In this document: piece after piece, positions 35,355-44,518 of the stretch
Numbering within the stretch: the first letter of the stretch is position 1
Layout: every line of letters begins with the position of its first letter
DNA from: Neorhizobium sp. JUb45
GTDB lineage: Bacteria; Pseudomonadota; Alphaproteobacteria; Rhizobiales; Rhizobiaceae
DNA: 64,000 nucleotides
NCBI RefSeq assembly: GCF_004343585.1
Contig: NZ_SLYW01000001.1
Span: 124,001-188,000 of the forward strand
Direction: 5' to 3'
Made by a program: the position numbers and the translations under genes
The notes under the pieces: model-generated
Databases searched by the model: none
Told to the model about the DNA's origin: nothing
The model's input: only the letters and a program-made list of their open reading frames with translations

Positions 35355-37265
35355 ATGGACGACCAAATCATCGACAAGGGCGAGGGCGACCTCGCCCTCA
35401 AACTTTCTGCACTCGACCCGCTGCATATCGTCGTGCACGATGGAGACGGCGTGATCCGTAACTGGAGCACCGGCAGCGGCAGGCTTTTTGGCTGGTCCGC
35501 GCGCGAGGCGGTCGGCAGTACCCTGACCGATATTCTGGCGCCTGAAGAAGCGCTGTCCATCCCCGAGATTGATGCCGTCATCCGCATGTATGGCCGCTGG
35601 AAGGGCAATCTCGTCTATCGCCATCGCGATGGTCATCCGATTTCGGTTCTCAGCCGCTGGCTGCATCTGCCGCAGGAAAATGGCCTGCCGCCGCTGATCA
35701 TGCAGGTCAATGAGGATTTTGAAGCAGCCGCCTCGATCCGCGAGGATCTGGCGGCGCGCGAGGCGCATTTCCGCTCGATCCTGCAGACCGTGCCGGAGGC
35801 CATGGTCGTCATCGACGAGCTCGGTATCATCACGTCGTTCAGTTCGGCTGCGGAAGACCTGTTCGGTTATCAGGCGAGCGAGGTCGAAGGCCGCAATGTG
35901 TCCATGCTGATGCCGAACCCGGATCGCGAGCATCACGACCGTTACATCGGCAAATATCTGGCCACCGGCCATCGCCGCATCATCGGTATCGGCCGCGTGG
36001 TCAAAGGCTTACGTAAAGACGGCACGACCTTTCCGATGGAACTGGCCGTCGGTGAGGCGCTGTCGAACGGCAAGCGCGTCTTCACCGGTTTCGTGCGCGA
36101 TCTGACCAGTCGCCACAAGATAGAGGAAGAACTGCGGCAGGCGCAGAAGATGGAAGCGATTGGCCAGCTCACCGGCGGCCTTGCCCACGATTTCAACAAC
36201 CTGCTCACCATCATCAGCGGCAATCTCGAAATCGCCGAGGCCAAGGTCACCGATCCCAAGGTGCAGATCCTGCTGCGGGAAGCGCAGGGGGCGACCGATG
36301 ACGGCGCCAAGCTGACCGGGCAATTGCTGGCCTTCGGGCGAAAACAGCCACTCAACCCGAAACTGACCGATCTCGGCCAGATGATCGCCAGTTTTTCCGA
36401 GCTTATCCGCCGCACCATCGGTGACCGTATCGAGCTGCGGACCGTCGTCACCGGCGGCGCCAACGAGGCGCTTGTCGACGGACCGCAATTGCAGAACGTG
36501 CTGCTCAACCTGACACTCAACGCCCGCGACGCCATGCCGGAAGGTGGCGAACTGTCGATCGAGGTCAGCCGCGTTTATCTCGATCAGGATTATGCGCAGA
36601 TGTACCCGGAAATGCGGGCAGGCGAATATGTGCTGATCGCTGTCACCGATACCGGTATGGGCATGAGCGAGGATGTGAAGGTCCGCGCTTTCGAGCCGTT
36701 TTTCACCACCAAGCATGGCGGCGGTGGCACGGGGCTCGGCCTCAGCATGGTCTATGGTTTCGTGCGCCAGTCGGGCGGCCATATCCAGCTGGAAAGCGAA
36801 CTCGGGCAGGGCACCAGCCTGCGCGTCTTCCTGCCTTCGGTAACGCGCAAGACGGCGGCACTCGAGGATGCCGTTTCGATTGCCGATCAGGCGCCGATCA
36901 CCGGCGGCAAGGAGCCGGTTCTGGTGGTGGAAGACGATGCACGCGTGCGCCGCATTGCCGTGGCACGGCTGGAAACGGCCGGTTACACCGTGCATCAGGC
37001 CGGCGGCGGCGTGGAGGCGCTGGAAATTCTCGGCAAACATCAGGATATCGTGCTGCTGTTCACCGATGTCGCCATGCCCGGCATGTCGGGCGACAAGCTG
37101 GCGCAGGAAGTGCGCAAGCGGCGGCCGGATATCAAGGTGCTGTTCACATCGGGTTTTGCAGAGCCGGAAGTGGCGTTGCAGCAGTTCGCCGAACATTCGG
37201 CGTGGTTGAAAAAGCCATATACGGCGCGGGAACTGGCGGCGCAGATGCGGGCGCTGCTGGATTGA
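35355..37265 (+). CDS. Hybrid histidine kinase with FixL-like haem PAS domain and C-terminal receiver
   Basis: 636 aa, soluble. PAS 1 spans about residues 15-125; PAS 2 about 135-250 matches the FixL haem domain: [20 protein letters not shown] then [22 protein letters not shown] and FTGFVRDLT. By comparison with Bradyrhizobium FixL, His194 is the haem ligand (H200 there) and Ile209 and Arg214 match I215 and R220 at the oxygen side. Phosphoacceptor His278 in [11 protein letters not shown], ATPase motifs [17 protein letters not shown] and [12 protein letters not shown], then a receiver with Asp571 in [11 protein letters not shown]. This layout is that of hybrid FixL (hFixL), which signals through FxkR rather than FixJ. 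Start ATG 35355; a TTG at 35343 is less likely. Confidence 0.88.
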   Translation: MDDQIIDKGEGDLALKLSALDPLHIVVHDGDGVIRNWSTGSGRLFGWSAREAVGSTLTDILAPEEALSIPEIDAVIRMYGRWKGNLVYRHRDGHPISVLSRWLHLPQENGLPPLIMQVNEDFEAAASIREDLAAREAHFRSILQTVPEAMVVIDELGIITSFSSAAEDLFGYQASEVEGRNVSMLMPNPDREHHDRYIGKYLATGHRRIIGIGRVVKGLRKDGTTFPMELAVGEALSNGKRVFTGFVRDLTSRHKIEEELRQAQKMEAIGQLTGGLAHDFNNLLTIISGNLEIAEAKVTDPKVQILLREAQGATDDGAKLTGQLLAFGRKQPLNPKLTDLGQMIASFSELIRRTIGDRIELRTVVTGGANEALVDGPQLQNVLLNLTLNARDAMPEGGELSIEVSRVYLDQDYAQMYPEMRAGEYVLIAVTDTGMGMSEDVKVRAFEPFFTTKHGGGGTGLGLSMVYGFVRQSGGHIQLESELGQGTSLRVFLPSVTRKTAALEDAVSIADQAPITGGKEPVLVVEDDARVRRIAVARLETAGYTVHQAGGGVEALEILGKHQDIVLLFTDVAMPGMSGDKLAQEVRKRRPDIKVLFTSGFAEPEVALQQFAEHSAWLKKPYTARELAAQMRALLD

Positions 37266-37296
37266 GGTTTGGGCTGGTCTGAGCCCTATTGTTAGA

Positions 37297-37430
37297 AAGT
37301 CCCCCTCTGGCCTGCCGGCCATCTCCCCCACAAGGGGGGAGAAAACATGCCGCCACCGCCTGCCTCAATCGAGCGTCGGCGGATCGGCTGGGTTAAGCCC
37401 TCCCCCTTGTGGGGAGGGTGGGGAGGGGCC
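37297..37430. repeat. RIME-like palindromic repeat, copy A2 (inverted)
   Basis: Begins AAGTCCCCCTCTGGCCTGCC and ends with TTAAGCCCTCCCCCTTGTGG then GGGAGGGG: the reverse complement of the arrangement at 5564-5700 and 44364-44500. It lies between convergent genes for the hybrid kinase and the ABCD-type transporter. Confidence 0.85.
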
Positions 37431-37465
37431 TTTGATCTTTATCCAACTGGCCTGATCTGCCGCAC

Positions 37466-39229
37466 TCACAGCGGCTGCAAGTGTATCGCCCGCGATTTCA
37501 TGACCTCCTGGAACAGTTCCTGGCGGCCGATATAGATGATGGCGCTGTCCTTCATCTCGTCCATCACCTTGAGGATTTCCTCCTGTGTTTCCGGCTCCAG
37601 CCCTTCCAGCGCGTCATCGAGGATCAGCCATTTTGGCGCGGTCAACAGCACGTTGGCGAGGCGCAGGCGGGCCTGATCGTCTTCTTCAAGAATTCTGTCC
37701 CAGCGTTCGTGTTTGTCTAGGTCGGGGATCATGCGCTCCAGCCCGGCGCGCTTGAGAGCGTCTCCAATAGCGGCGTCATCGAAAGTGGACGGATCGCGCG
37801 GGTAGGACACGGCGGCGCGCAAAGCCGTATCGGGGAAATAGCGCCTCTGCGGCATGAACAGGATGTCACCCTGTGGCGGCAGCTCTATCTGGCCCTTGCC
37901 CCATTGCCACAGGCCCGCCATCGCCTGGAACAGCAGGTGGCGATTGACGCTGGCATCGCCGTTGACCATCACCCGTTCGCCGGGCGCGATGGTGATTTCC
38001 GTGTCGGGGATTTTCAGGCCGCGATCCGTCGGTGTGCCGGGAGGGCCTGGCAGGACGCTGAGATCACGCAGCACGATTTTCTGGTCCGCGCCGTAAACGT
38101 GGGTGAGGTCGGAACGGGTGACATCGGGCCTGTCCATCTCCAAGAGCGCCTTGCGGAAGGTCGAGACGCGGTAGAGCGCTGCCTTCCAGTCGGCGATCTG
38201 GCGAAAATTGTCTATATACCAGCGCAGCGCCGCATTGACCTGCGTGAACGCGCCGACCGCCACCATCAGCCAGCCGAAGGACAACATGCCGTTGAAATAG
38301 ACCGGCGAGGCAATCAGGATCGGTGCCACCAGCGTCAGCCAGCCGAAACCGGAGGAGACCCAGGTGAGATTGGTGATGGCGAGCGCCTGCCGCCTGATGA
38401 CGGCCAGCACGGTGGTGACGGCGTTCTGGATCTGGCCGCGTTCGCTGTCTTCGCCGCGCGCCAGCGTGATCGAGGCAAGATTTTCGTTGGCATGCATCAG
38501 CGAGAAGCGCAGCTCGGCTTCCTTGGAATAACGCTCGGCATTGATGGTGGGCAGGCGGCGGCCGACAAAACTGCTTAGCAGCGAGGCGGTGCCGGCGTAT
38601 ATGAGCGCCGCCCAGACCATGTAGCCGGGAATGGCGATGTGGTGGCCATAGAGATTGAAGGCGAAATCCGCCGAAATTTCCCAAAGCACGCCAATGAAGC
38701 TGACGAGCAGGATCGACGAACTGACAAGCCCGATCGACAGCGACGTGGTGATTTCCGCCAGATTGCGGGCGTCTTCATGCAGGCGCTGGTCCGGGTTGAC
38801 GCCGATTGCGCCGAAATTGGCGAGTTTCATCGCGCGGCCGGCCTTCATCCACTGTTCGATGAGATCGCGGGTCAGACCTTCGCGCATGTAAAGCGCGGTC
38901 ATCTGGTTCAGCCATGCCTGGATGACATTCAGCACCAGCAGCACGCCGGCGATGATCACAAACACTTCCAATTGCACCAGAAAGGCATCGAGATCGCGGC
39001 GCTGCAGGCTGTCGTAGAACGGTGCGTTCCAGCTGTTGAGGCGATACTGGCCATAGGTGGTGGCGAGAATGATGACGAGGAGGGAGACCGCGAGCGCAAC
39101 GATGCGGGTCTTGATCTGCGTGTTCCAGAAGGCGCCGAGCATCATGTGCAACTGGGCAAAAAATCCGAAATCCGAGGGGGCGATGTCGAGCTTGGCGAGT
39201 GGGTCTTCTGTCTCGGATATCTGTGCCAT
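37466..39229 (-). CDS. ABCD/ExsE-type transporter with a degenerate ATPase domain
   Basis: 587 aa. The N-terminal half (to about residue 350) has about six membrane spans of the SbmA/BacA-ABC type, including RLNSWNAPFYDSLQRRDLDA and LRWYIDNFRQIADWKA. The C-terminal half aligns with the ATPase of the ABCD/YddA/ExsE family but every catalytic motif is changed: Walker A GPSGSGKS is replaced by GDASVNRH, the signature LSGGEQ-type motif by EEDDQARLR, the Walker B Asp-Glu by LILDDALEGL, and the H-switch His by Arg (YIGRQELF). Frame and length are intact, so it is not a simple pseudogene. It may work without ATP hydrolysis, like SbmA/BacA, or need a partner ATPase. Confidence 0.82.
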   Translation of the reverse strand: MAQISETEDPLAKLDIAPSDFGFFAQLHMMLGAFWNTQIKTRIVALAVSLLVIILATTYGQYRLNSWNAPFYDSLQRRDLDAFLVQLEVFVIIAGVLLVLNVIQAWLNQMTALYMREGLTRDLIEQWMKAGRAMKLANFGAIGVNPDQRLHEDARNLAEITTSLSIGLVSSSILLVSFIGVLWEISADFAFNLYGHHIAIPGYMVWAALIYAGTASLLSSFVGRRLPTINAERYSKEAELRFSLMHANENLASITLARGEDSERGQIQNAVTTVLAVIRRQALAITNLTWVSSGFGWLTLVAPILIASPVYFNGMLSFGWLMVAVGAFTQVNAALRWYIDNFRQIADWKAALYRVSTFRKALLEMDRPDVTRSDLTHVYGADQKIVLRDLSVLPGPPGTPTDRGLKIPDTEITIAPGERVMVNGDASVNRHLLFQAMAGLWQWGKGQIELPPQGDILFMPQRRYFPDTALRAAVSYPRDPSTFDDAAIGDALKRAGLERMIPDLDKHERWDRILEEDDQARLRLANVLLTAPKWLILDDALEGLEPETQEEILKVMDEMKDSAIIYIGRQELFQEVMKSRAIHLQPL

Positions 39230-39510
39230 GCAATCGGTCCGTCACAACAACTGGATGCGGGTTTCCGCCATTCCTTATACCGTCAAAAGGTTAAGCGGGT
39301 TGCCTTGTCACGGTGGCAGCCACGGGATTTTGCAACTTGTGGCGCAAACCCTTGTAAAACCATAGTCCTGCGAGGGTGGAAACGCAAAAGCTCGCGTCCG
39401 GCATGTGGAAGTTTTCCCATAAACGTGAGATGGGATGACAAAAGCCTGTCGGCACAAAGAATGCCGGGCGGCCAACGACCATGGAACAGTCGAACCAACG
39501 GGAGCATGCC
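39230..39510. promoter_or_regulatory. Promoter region of the branched-chain-type ABC operon
   Basis: 281 bp without a gene. It contains TTGC and GCGCAA facing each other at about 39334-39353 and CGGC/GCCG arms near 39450; no regulator site could be named. Confidence 0.35.
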
Positions 39511-40647
39511 ATGAAGACTCTTCTGTCCGCCGCCACGCTGGCACTCAGCCTCAGCGTTTCCTCACTCGCGGTTGCCGAGCCGATCAAGGTCGGCCTGATC
39601 ACCACGCTTTCGGGTGGTGGTGCAGGTCTCGGCGTCGATACCCGCGACGGCTTCATGCTGGCCATCAAGCAATCCGGCAACACGGATATCACCGTCATCA
39701 CCGAGGATGACGCGCAGAAGCCGGAACTGGCCGTGCAGATCGCCGACAAGATGATCCAGAGCGATCAGGTCGATATTCTGACCGGCATCGTGTGGTCGAA
39801 CCTGTTGATGGCGGTTGCTCCGAGTGCCGTGGCGCAGGGCAAGATCTACGTCTCCACCAATGCCGCGCCGGCGGCGCTTGCCGGTGAAAAGTGCAACCCG
39901 CTCTATTTCAATGCCGCCTACCAGAACGACAATCTTCATGAAGCCGTCGGCGAATATGCCAACAAGGACTACAAGAAGATCTTCATTATGGCGCCGAACT
40001 ACCCGGCCGGCAAAGACTCGCTGACCGGCTTCAAGCGTTATTACAAGGGTGAACTGGCTGCCGAAGTCTATACCAAGGTCGGCCAGACCGATTACGCCGC
40101 CGAAATCGCCCAGATACGTGCCTCGGGCGCCGATGGCGTTTTCGCCTTCTTACCCGGCGGCATGGGCATCGCCTTCATGAAGCAATATGCCCAGTCTGGC
40201 GTGAAGACACCGATCATGGGACCGGGCTTCTCGTTCAGCCAGGATGTTCTGCCGGCGATCGGTGATGCGGCGCTTGGCGTGAAAAATTCCGGCCAGTGGG
40301 TGAAAGATCTCGACAACGAGGCGAACAAGAAATTCGTGCCGGCCTTCCAGAAGGAATATGGCCGTCTGCCGTCGGTTTATGCGGTTCAGGCCTATGATGC
40401 CGCACAGCTGATCCTGTCGGCTGCGGCCAAGGCCAGTGTCAAGGATACCAAGGCGTTTGCCGCTGCGCTGAAAGCCGCCGACATCCAGTCACCGCGCGGA
40501 AAATTCAAGTTCAACAACAACCTGCACCCGATCCAGGATATCTACATCACCGAAGTGGTGAAGGAAGACGGCGTGCTGACCAACAAGACGGTGTCAAAAA
40601 TCTTCACCGATCATGGCGATGCCTATGCCAAAGACTGCAAGATGTAA
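39511..40647 (+). CDS. Branched-chain amino acid-type ABC transporter binding protein
   Basis: 378 aa. GGGAG precedes the ATG at 39511. Signal peptide MKTLLSAATLALSLSVSSLA. The mature protein has the LivJ/LivK (periplasmic type I) pattern: IKVGLITTLSGGGAGLGVDT, VDILTGIVWSNLLMAVAPSA and IFIMAPNYPAGKDSLTGFKR; it ends AYAKDCKM. First gene of a complete five-gene HAAT operon. Members bind branched-chain amino acids, amides, urea or aromatic acids; the ligand is not clear here. Confidence 0.9.
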   Translation: MKTLLSAATLALSLSVSSLAVAEPIKVGLITTLSGGGAGLGVDTRDGFMLAIKQSGNTDITVITEDDAQKPELAVQIADKMIQSDQVDILTGIVWSNLLMAVAPSAVAQGKIYVSTNAAPAALAGEKCNPLYFNAAYQNDNLHEAVGEYANKDYKKIFIMAPNYPAGKDSLTGFKRYYKGELAAEVYTKVGQTDYAAEIAQIRASGADGVFAFLPGGMGIAFMKQYAQSGVKTPIMGPGFSFSQDVLPAIGDAALGVKNSGQWVKDLDNEANKKFVPAFQKEYGRLPSVYAVQAYDAAQLILSAAAKASVKDTKAFAAALKAADIQSPRGKFKFNNNLHPIQDIYITEVVKEDGVLTNKTVSKIFTDHGDAYAKDCKM

Positions 40648-40656
40648 GGATTTTTG

Positions 40657-41577
40657 GTGATCCTGTCTCTTGCCCTCGAGCAGTTGCTCAATGGCCTGCA
40701 GCTCGGCGTCATGCTGTTTCTCATGGCGGCCGGGCTGACGCTGATCTTTGGCGTCATGGGCCTGATCAATCTCGCCCATGGCTCGCTCTACATGGTGGGC
40801 GCCTTTGCCTGCGCGGTGGTTGCGGCTGCCACCGGGTCGTTCTGGCTCGGACTGGCGGCAAGCCTTGTCGCTGCTGCGGCCGCCGGGGCGATCGTCGAGT
40901 TTCTGGTGATCCGAAAACTGTATGACCGGGATCATCTCGATCAGGTGCTCGCCACCTTTGCGCTGATCCTTGTCTTCTCCGAGGGTGCGCGCTGGGTGTT
41001 TGGATCGTTTCCGCTCTATCTCGATATTCCACCGCTTCTGGCGGGTGCGGTGCCGCTGCCGGGTATCGAGGCCTATCCGCTCTATCGCCTTGCCATCATC
41101 GGCGTCGGCGCGCTGGTGGCGCTCGGCCTCTACCTGCTGATCTCGAAAACCCGGCTCGGCATGCGCATCCGTGCCGGTGAAAGCGACCGCGAAATGATCG
41201 CGGCGCTTGGTGTCGATATCCGCACGCTCTACACCGTCGTGTTTGCGCTCGGCTCGGCGCTGGCGGGCTTGGCGGGTGCGCTGGTCGGGGCGCTGCAATC
41301 GGTGCAGGTCGGCATGGGCGAACCGGTGCTGATCCTCGCTTTCGTGGTCATCGTCATCGGCGGTATCGGATCGATCAAGGGCGCGCTGGTCGGCGCGCTG
41401 ATCGTGGGTTTGACCGATACGCTCGGGCGCTTTCTGCTGCCGCCGCTTCTGGGGCTGGTGATGCCGGCTTCCACGGCTGCGACGGTCGGTGCGTCTCTGG
41501 CGGCGATGCTGATCTATATCGTCATGGCGCTGGTTCTGGCGTTTCGGCCGCGCGGCCTTTTTCCGGCAAAGGCGTGA
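40657..41577 (+). CDS. Branched-chain-type ABC permease, LivH-like
   Basis: 306 aa. The GTG at 40657 lies 6 bp after AAGGA; a TTG three bases earlier is the alternative. Eight to nine hydrophobic spans with the LivH motifs LMAAGLTLIFGVMGLINLAH, GESDREMIAALGVDIRTLY and VIVIGGIGSIKGALVGALIV. Forms a channel with the LivM-type subunit encoded next. Confidence 0.92.
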   Translation: MILSLALEQLLNGLQLGVMLFLMAAGLTLIFGVMGLINLAHGSLYMVGAFACAVVAAATGSFWLGLAASLVAAAAAGAIVEFLVIRKLYDRDHLDQVLATFALILVFSEGARWVFGSFPLYLDIPPLLAGAVPLPGIEAYPLYRLAIIGVGALVALGLYLLISKTRLGMRIRAGESDREMIAALGVDIRTLYTVVFALGSALAGLAGALVGALQSVQVGMGEPVLILAFVVIVIGGIGSIKGALVGALIVGLTDTLGRFLLPPLLGLVMPASTAATVGASLAAMLIYIVMALVLAFRPRGLFPAKA

Positions 41578-41582
41578 CCGGC

Positions 41583-42560
41583 ATGACATTGTCTCGCGAA
41601 ACCGTCATCAATCTCGTGCTGGCCTTGGCTCTTCTCATCGTGCCCGTCGTGGCAAGTCAGATGGGCCAGCCCTTCACCGTGACACTTGCCACCCGCATCG
41701 CCGTGCTGGCGCTGGCCGCGACCGGCCTCAATATCGCGCTCGGGTTGGGCGGTCTCGTCTCCTTCGGCCATGCTGCCTTTTTCGGCATCGGCGGTTATGC
41801 GGCGGGCATTCTGGCAAGCCATGTCTTCTCCGGCGAGCCGATGCCTTTCGGTTTCGAAGGCAGCAACCAGATGCCGGTGATCTGGATTTTTGCCGTGATG
41901 GCCTGCGGTCTGGCAGGTCTTGCGATCGGCGCGATCAGCCTGCGCACATCCGGCGTCTATTTCATCATGATCACGCTCGCCTTCGCGCAGATGATCTATT
42001 ATTTCGCGGTTTCCTGGCCGGCCTATGGCGGCGAGGACGGGTTGTCCATTCTGGTGCGCAACCAGTTTCCCGGCATCAACACCATGCTGCCTCTGAGCTT
42101 CTTTCTGCTGAGCTACGGCGTGCTGATTGTCTGCATCGGCCTGTTTGCATTGCTGCGAAACGCGCGTTTCGGCACGGCATTGCAGGCGGCGCGACAGAAC
42201 GAGGTGCGTGTCGCTTCGGTCGGTATCTCGCCCTATGGCATAAGGCTGACGGCATTTGTCCTCTCGGCGATGATGACGGGATTGGCCGGTGCGCTCTACG
42301 CCGATCTCAACAAATTCGTCAGCCCGTCCATGCTCTCCTGGCACATGTCGGGCGAGCTGATCGTGCTGATCATTCTCGGCGGTACCGGCCGTCTGTTCGG
42401 GCCGGTGGCGGGGGCGATGCTTTACGTCATCTTCGAGTTTGCATTGGGCGGCATCACCGAACGCTGGCAGTTCTTTCTCGGGCTGATCCTGCTCGGCGTG
42501 GTGCTGTTTGCGCGTGGCGGGCTGATCGGGCTTCTGGCCGGAAAGGCGCGGCATGGTTGA
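41583..42560 (+). CDS. Branched-chain-type ABC permease, LivM-like
   Basis: 325 aa. ATG at 41583; a GTG at 41574 overlapping the upstream stop is possible. LivM features: ALAATGLNIALGLGGLVSFG then HAAFFGIGGYAAGILASHVF, and LSAMMTGLAGALYADLNKFV. Membrane partner of the LivH-like protein; overlaps the LivG-type gene by 8 bp. Confidence 0.92.
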   Translation: MTLSRETVINLVLALALLIVPVVASQMGQPFTVTLATRIAVLALAATGLNIALGLGGLVSFGHAAFFGIGGYAAGILASHVFSGEPMPFGFEGSNQMPVIWIFAVMACGLAGLAIGAISLRTSGVYFIMITLAFAQMIYYFAVSWPAYGGEDGLSILVRNQFPGINTMLPLSFFLLSYGVLIVCIGLFALLRNARFGTALQAARQNEVRVASVGISPYGIRLTAFVLSAMMTGLAGALYADLNKFVSPSMLSWHMSGELIVLIILGGTGRLFGPVAGAMLYVIFEFALGGITERWQFFLGLILLGVVLFARGGLIGLLAGKARHG

Positions 42561-43305
42561 TCGCCCGATCCTTGAACTGACCGATCTCGTCAAGACGTTT
42601 GGCGCGTTGCGGGCCACCGATGGCGTGACACTCGACCTGCGCGCCGGTGAAATCCATGCGCTGATCGGCCCCAATGGTGCCGGCAAGTCGACGCTGATCC
42701 ACCAGATCTGCGGCACACAGCAACAGGATAGCGGCACGATCCGTTTTGCCGGCCGGGATATCGGCCGCATGGGTGTTTCCGAACGGGCGCGTCTGGGGCT
42801 TGGGCGCACGTTTCAGGTGTCATCGCTGGCGCCGGAGTTTTCCGCGCTGCGCAATGTCATGCTGGCGGTACAGGCCAAAGGCGGATCGAGCTTTCGGTTC
42901 TTCAGGCCGGTGATGCGTGACCGCGCCCTGATCGACCAAGGCATGGCCATGCTGGAGCGCGTTGGGCTTGCGCAGCGCGCCAACATTCCAGCGGCGGAAC
43001 TGTCGCATGGCGAACGGCGGCAGCTGGAAATCGCAATCGCTTTGGCGCTTGGCTCGAAGGCTTTTCTGTTGGACGAGCCGATGGCCGGAATGGGGCCGGA
43101 AGGCTCCAAGCGGCTGACCGGCTTTCTCGATGGCCTGCGCCATGAAGCGCCGATCTTGCTGGTCGAGCATGACATGGATGCGGTGTTCGCACTGGCTGAC
43201 CGGATTTCGGTGCTGGTCTATGGCCGTATCATCGCCACCGGCACGGTCGAAGACATCCGTCGTGATCCCGCGGTGCGCGCCGCCTATCTCGGAGATCATG
43301 CCTGA
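42553..43305 (+). CDS. Branched-chain-type ABC ATPase, LivG-like
   Basis: 250 aa. Walker A GPNGAGKSTLIHQICG, signature ELSHGERRQLEIAIALAL, Walker B AFLLDEPMAGMGPEGS and H-switch LLVEHDMDAVFALADRISVL, all intact. GxxGxGKST plus the SHGExR signature identifies the LivG branch. The stop shares one base with the next start, showing tight coupling. Confidence 0.93.
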   Translation: MVDRPILELTDLVKTFGALRATDGVTLDLRAGEIHALIGPNGAGKSTLIHQICGTQQQDSGTIRFAGRDIGRMGVSERARLGLGRTFQVSSLAPEFSALRNVMLAVQAKGGSSFRFFRPVMRDRALIDQGMAMLERVGLAQRANIPAAELSHGERRQLEIAIALALGSKAFLLDEPMAGMGPEGSKRLTGFLDGLRHEAPILLVEHDMDAVFALADRISVLVYGRIIATGTVEDIRRDPAVRAAYLGDHA

Positions 43306-43988
43306 TGCTCTTGGATGTTCAGAATATCACCACGTTCTACGGCAGCAGTCAGGCGCTTTTTGGCGTTGATCTGGCGGTGGCGGAAGGCGAGGTCGTGGCC
43401 TTGATGGGCCGCAACGGCATGGGCAAATCGACCACCATCAAGTCGATCTGCAACCTGATGCCGCCGAAATCCGGCCGCATCACCTTTGCCGGTCGATCGA
43501 CGGAAAAACTGCCGCCGCACAAGGTGGCGCGGCTGGGCTTGGGGCTTGTGCCGGAAGGGCGACGCTGTTTTGCGAACCTCACCGTGTTTGAAAACCTCGT
43601 CGCCGCCGCACGACCGGGCGCGTGGACACTTTCGCGGATCAACGAACTGTTCCCACGGCTGGACGAGCGGCATGCGCAGATGGCGAGATCGCTGTCCGGC
43701 GGCGAGCAGCAGATGCTGGCGATCGGCCGGGCGCTGATGACCAATCCTCGTCTGCTGATACTGGACGAGGCGACGGAGGGGCTGGCGCCTGTCATCCGGC
43801 AGGATATCTGGCGGGCGATCCGCTCGCTGAAAGAGGACGGCCTGTCCATTCTCGTGGTCGACAAGACGCTGTCGGAACTGCTGCCGGTGGCGGATCGCTG
43901 CGTCATCCTCGAAAACGGCCGCAGCGTTTGGGCCGGGACGCCGGATGCGCTGAACGCCGACCTGCAGGACCGGTATCTCGGTATTTGA
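43305..43988 (+). CDS. Branched-chain-type ABC ATPase, LivF-like
   Basis: 227 aa. Walker A GRNGMGKSTTIKSICN, the LivF hallmark GLGLVPEGRRCFANLTVFEN, signature LSGGEQQMLAIGRALM and Walker B LLILDEATEGLAPVI. Second ATPase of the operon and its last gene. Expected to act as a heterodimer with the LivG-like protein on the inner face of the membrane. Confidence 0.93.
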   Translation: MLLDVQNITTFYGSSQALFGVDLAVAEGEVVALMGRNGMGKSTTIKSICNLMPPKSGRITFAGRSTEKLPPHKVARLGLGLVPEGRRCFANLTVFENLVAAARPGAWTLSRINELFPRLDERHAQMARSLSGGEQQMLAIGRALMTNPRLLILDEATEGLAPVIRQDIWRAIRSLKEDGLSILVVDKTLSELLPVADRCVILENGRSVWAGTPDALNADLQDRYLGI

Positions 43989-44052
43989 TCTATTTCGGAA
44001 CCAAGTCTTCTCAAGGCATGTTATCCTGGCTGAAACGGCAGGAGGACCCGTC

Positions 44053-44340
44053 ATGCAGGATCGTACGGCAAGTGATAATCATGAAGCCCGCAAGTTCGGC
44101 AGCAGCCAGCCGAACATCGCTCGCAGCTGCGGCACCGGTGAGCCGCACCATGCACCGGACCCGGTGATGGCGGACATGCGGCGTGCCAAGAAGGCGTTGG
44201 AGGGCGAGACGCCGCCCGGTTATGTCGCCCATGTGGTGGATGCCGGCGATTCCGGCGGTTATGTCTCGCCTTACGAGGTCGACATGGATGACGACCCGGC
44301 CGAACGCGATGCCCGTCGACGCAGCCATGAGGCGGAGTAG
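44053..44340 (+). CDS. Small hydrophilic hypothetical protein
   Basis: 95 aa. AGGAGG precedes the ATG by 8 bp, a strong site. No signal peptide or membrane span; acidic and charged, with PHHAPDPVMADMRRAKKALE in the middle and YEVDMDDDPAERDARRRSHE at the end. 64 bp after the livF-type gene, perhaps on its own transcript. Family not recognised; function unknown. Confidence 0.65.
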   Translation: MQDRTASDNHEARKFGSSQPNIARSCGTGEPHHAPDPVMADMRRAKKALEGETPPGYVAHVVDAGDSGGYVSPYEVDMDDDPAERDARRRSHEAE

Positions 44341-44363
44341 TGTGAGCCTCATATGAAAAAAAA

Positions 44364-44500
44364 GACCCCGCCCCAAACCCCTCCCCACAAGGGGGAGGGG
44401 CTTAACCTGGCCGCTCCGCCGTGGCTCAATTGGGGCAGATGGTTGCCGCAAATCTTCTCCCCCTTGTGGGGGAGATGGCCGGCAGGCCAGAGGGGGACTT
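44364..44500. repeat. RIME-like palindromic repeat, copy A3
   Basis: Same build and orientation as the element at 5564-5700: CCCCTCCCCACAAGGGGGAG at the left, CTTCTCCCCCTTGTGGGGGA and GGCCGGCAGGCCAGAGGGGG at the right. Similarity extends outward to CATATG-AAAA on the left and GCGATAG on the right. Confidence 0.85.
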
Positions 44501-44518
44501 AATTTACACGCGATAGCA

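Noticed and set aside
38209..38220. Sequence TTGTCTATATACC resembling the HutC operator
   Set aside because: It lies inside a coding region, is not palindromic and has no adjacent promoter.
37466..39229. Reading the degenerate ABC transporter as a pseudogene
   Set aside because: The frame is uninterrupted over 587 codons, membrane region and fold length are kept, and all motif losses are substitutions, which suggests a retained non-ATPase function.
39511..43988. Naming the five-gene ABC operon livKHMGF for leucine
   Set aside because: The family also carries urea, amides and aromatic acids and nothing in the neighbourhood fixes the substrate, so gene symbols were withheld.
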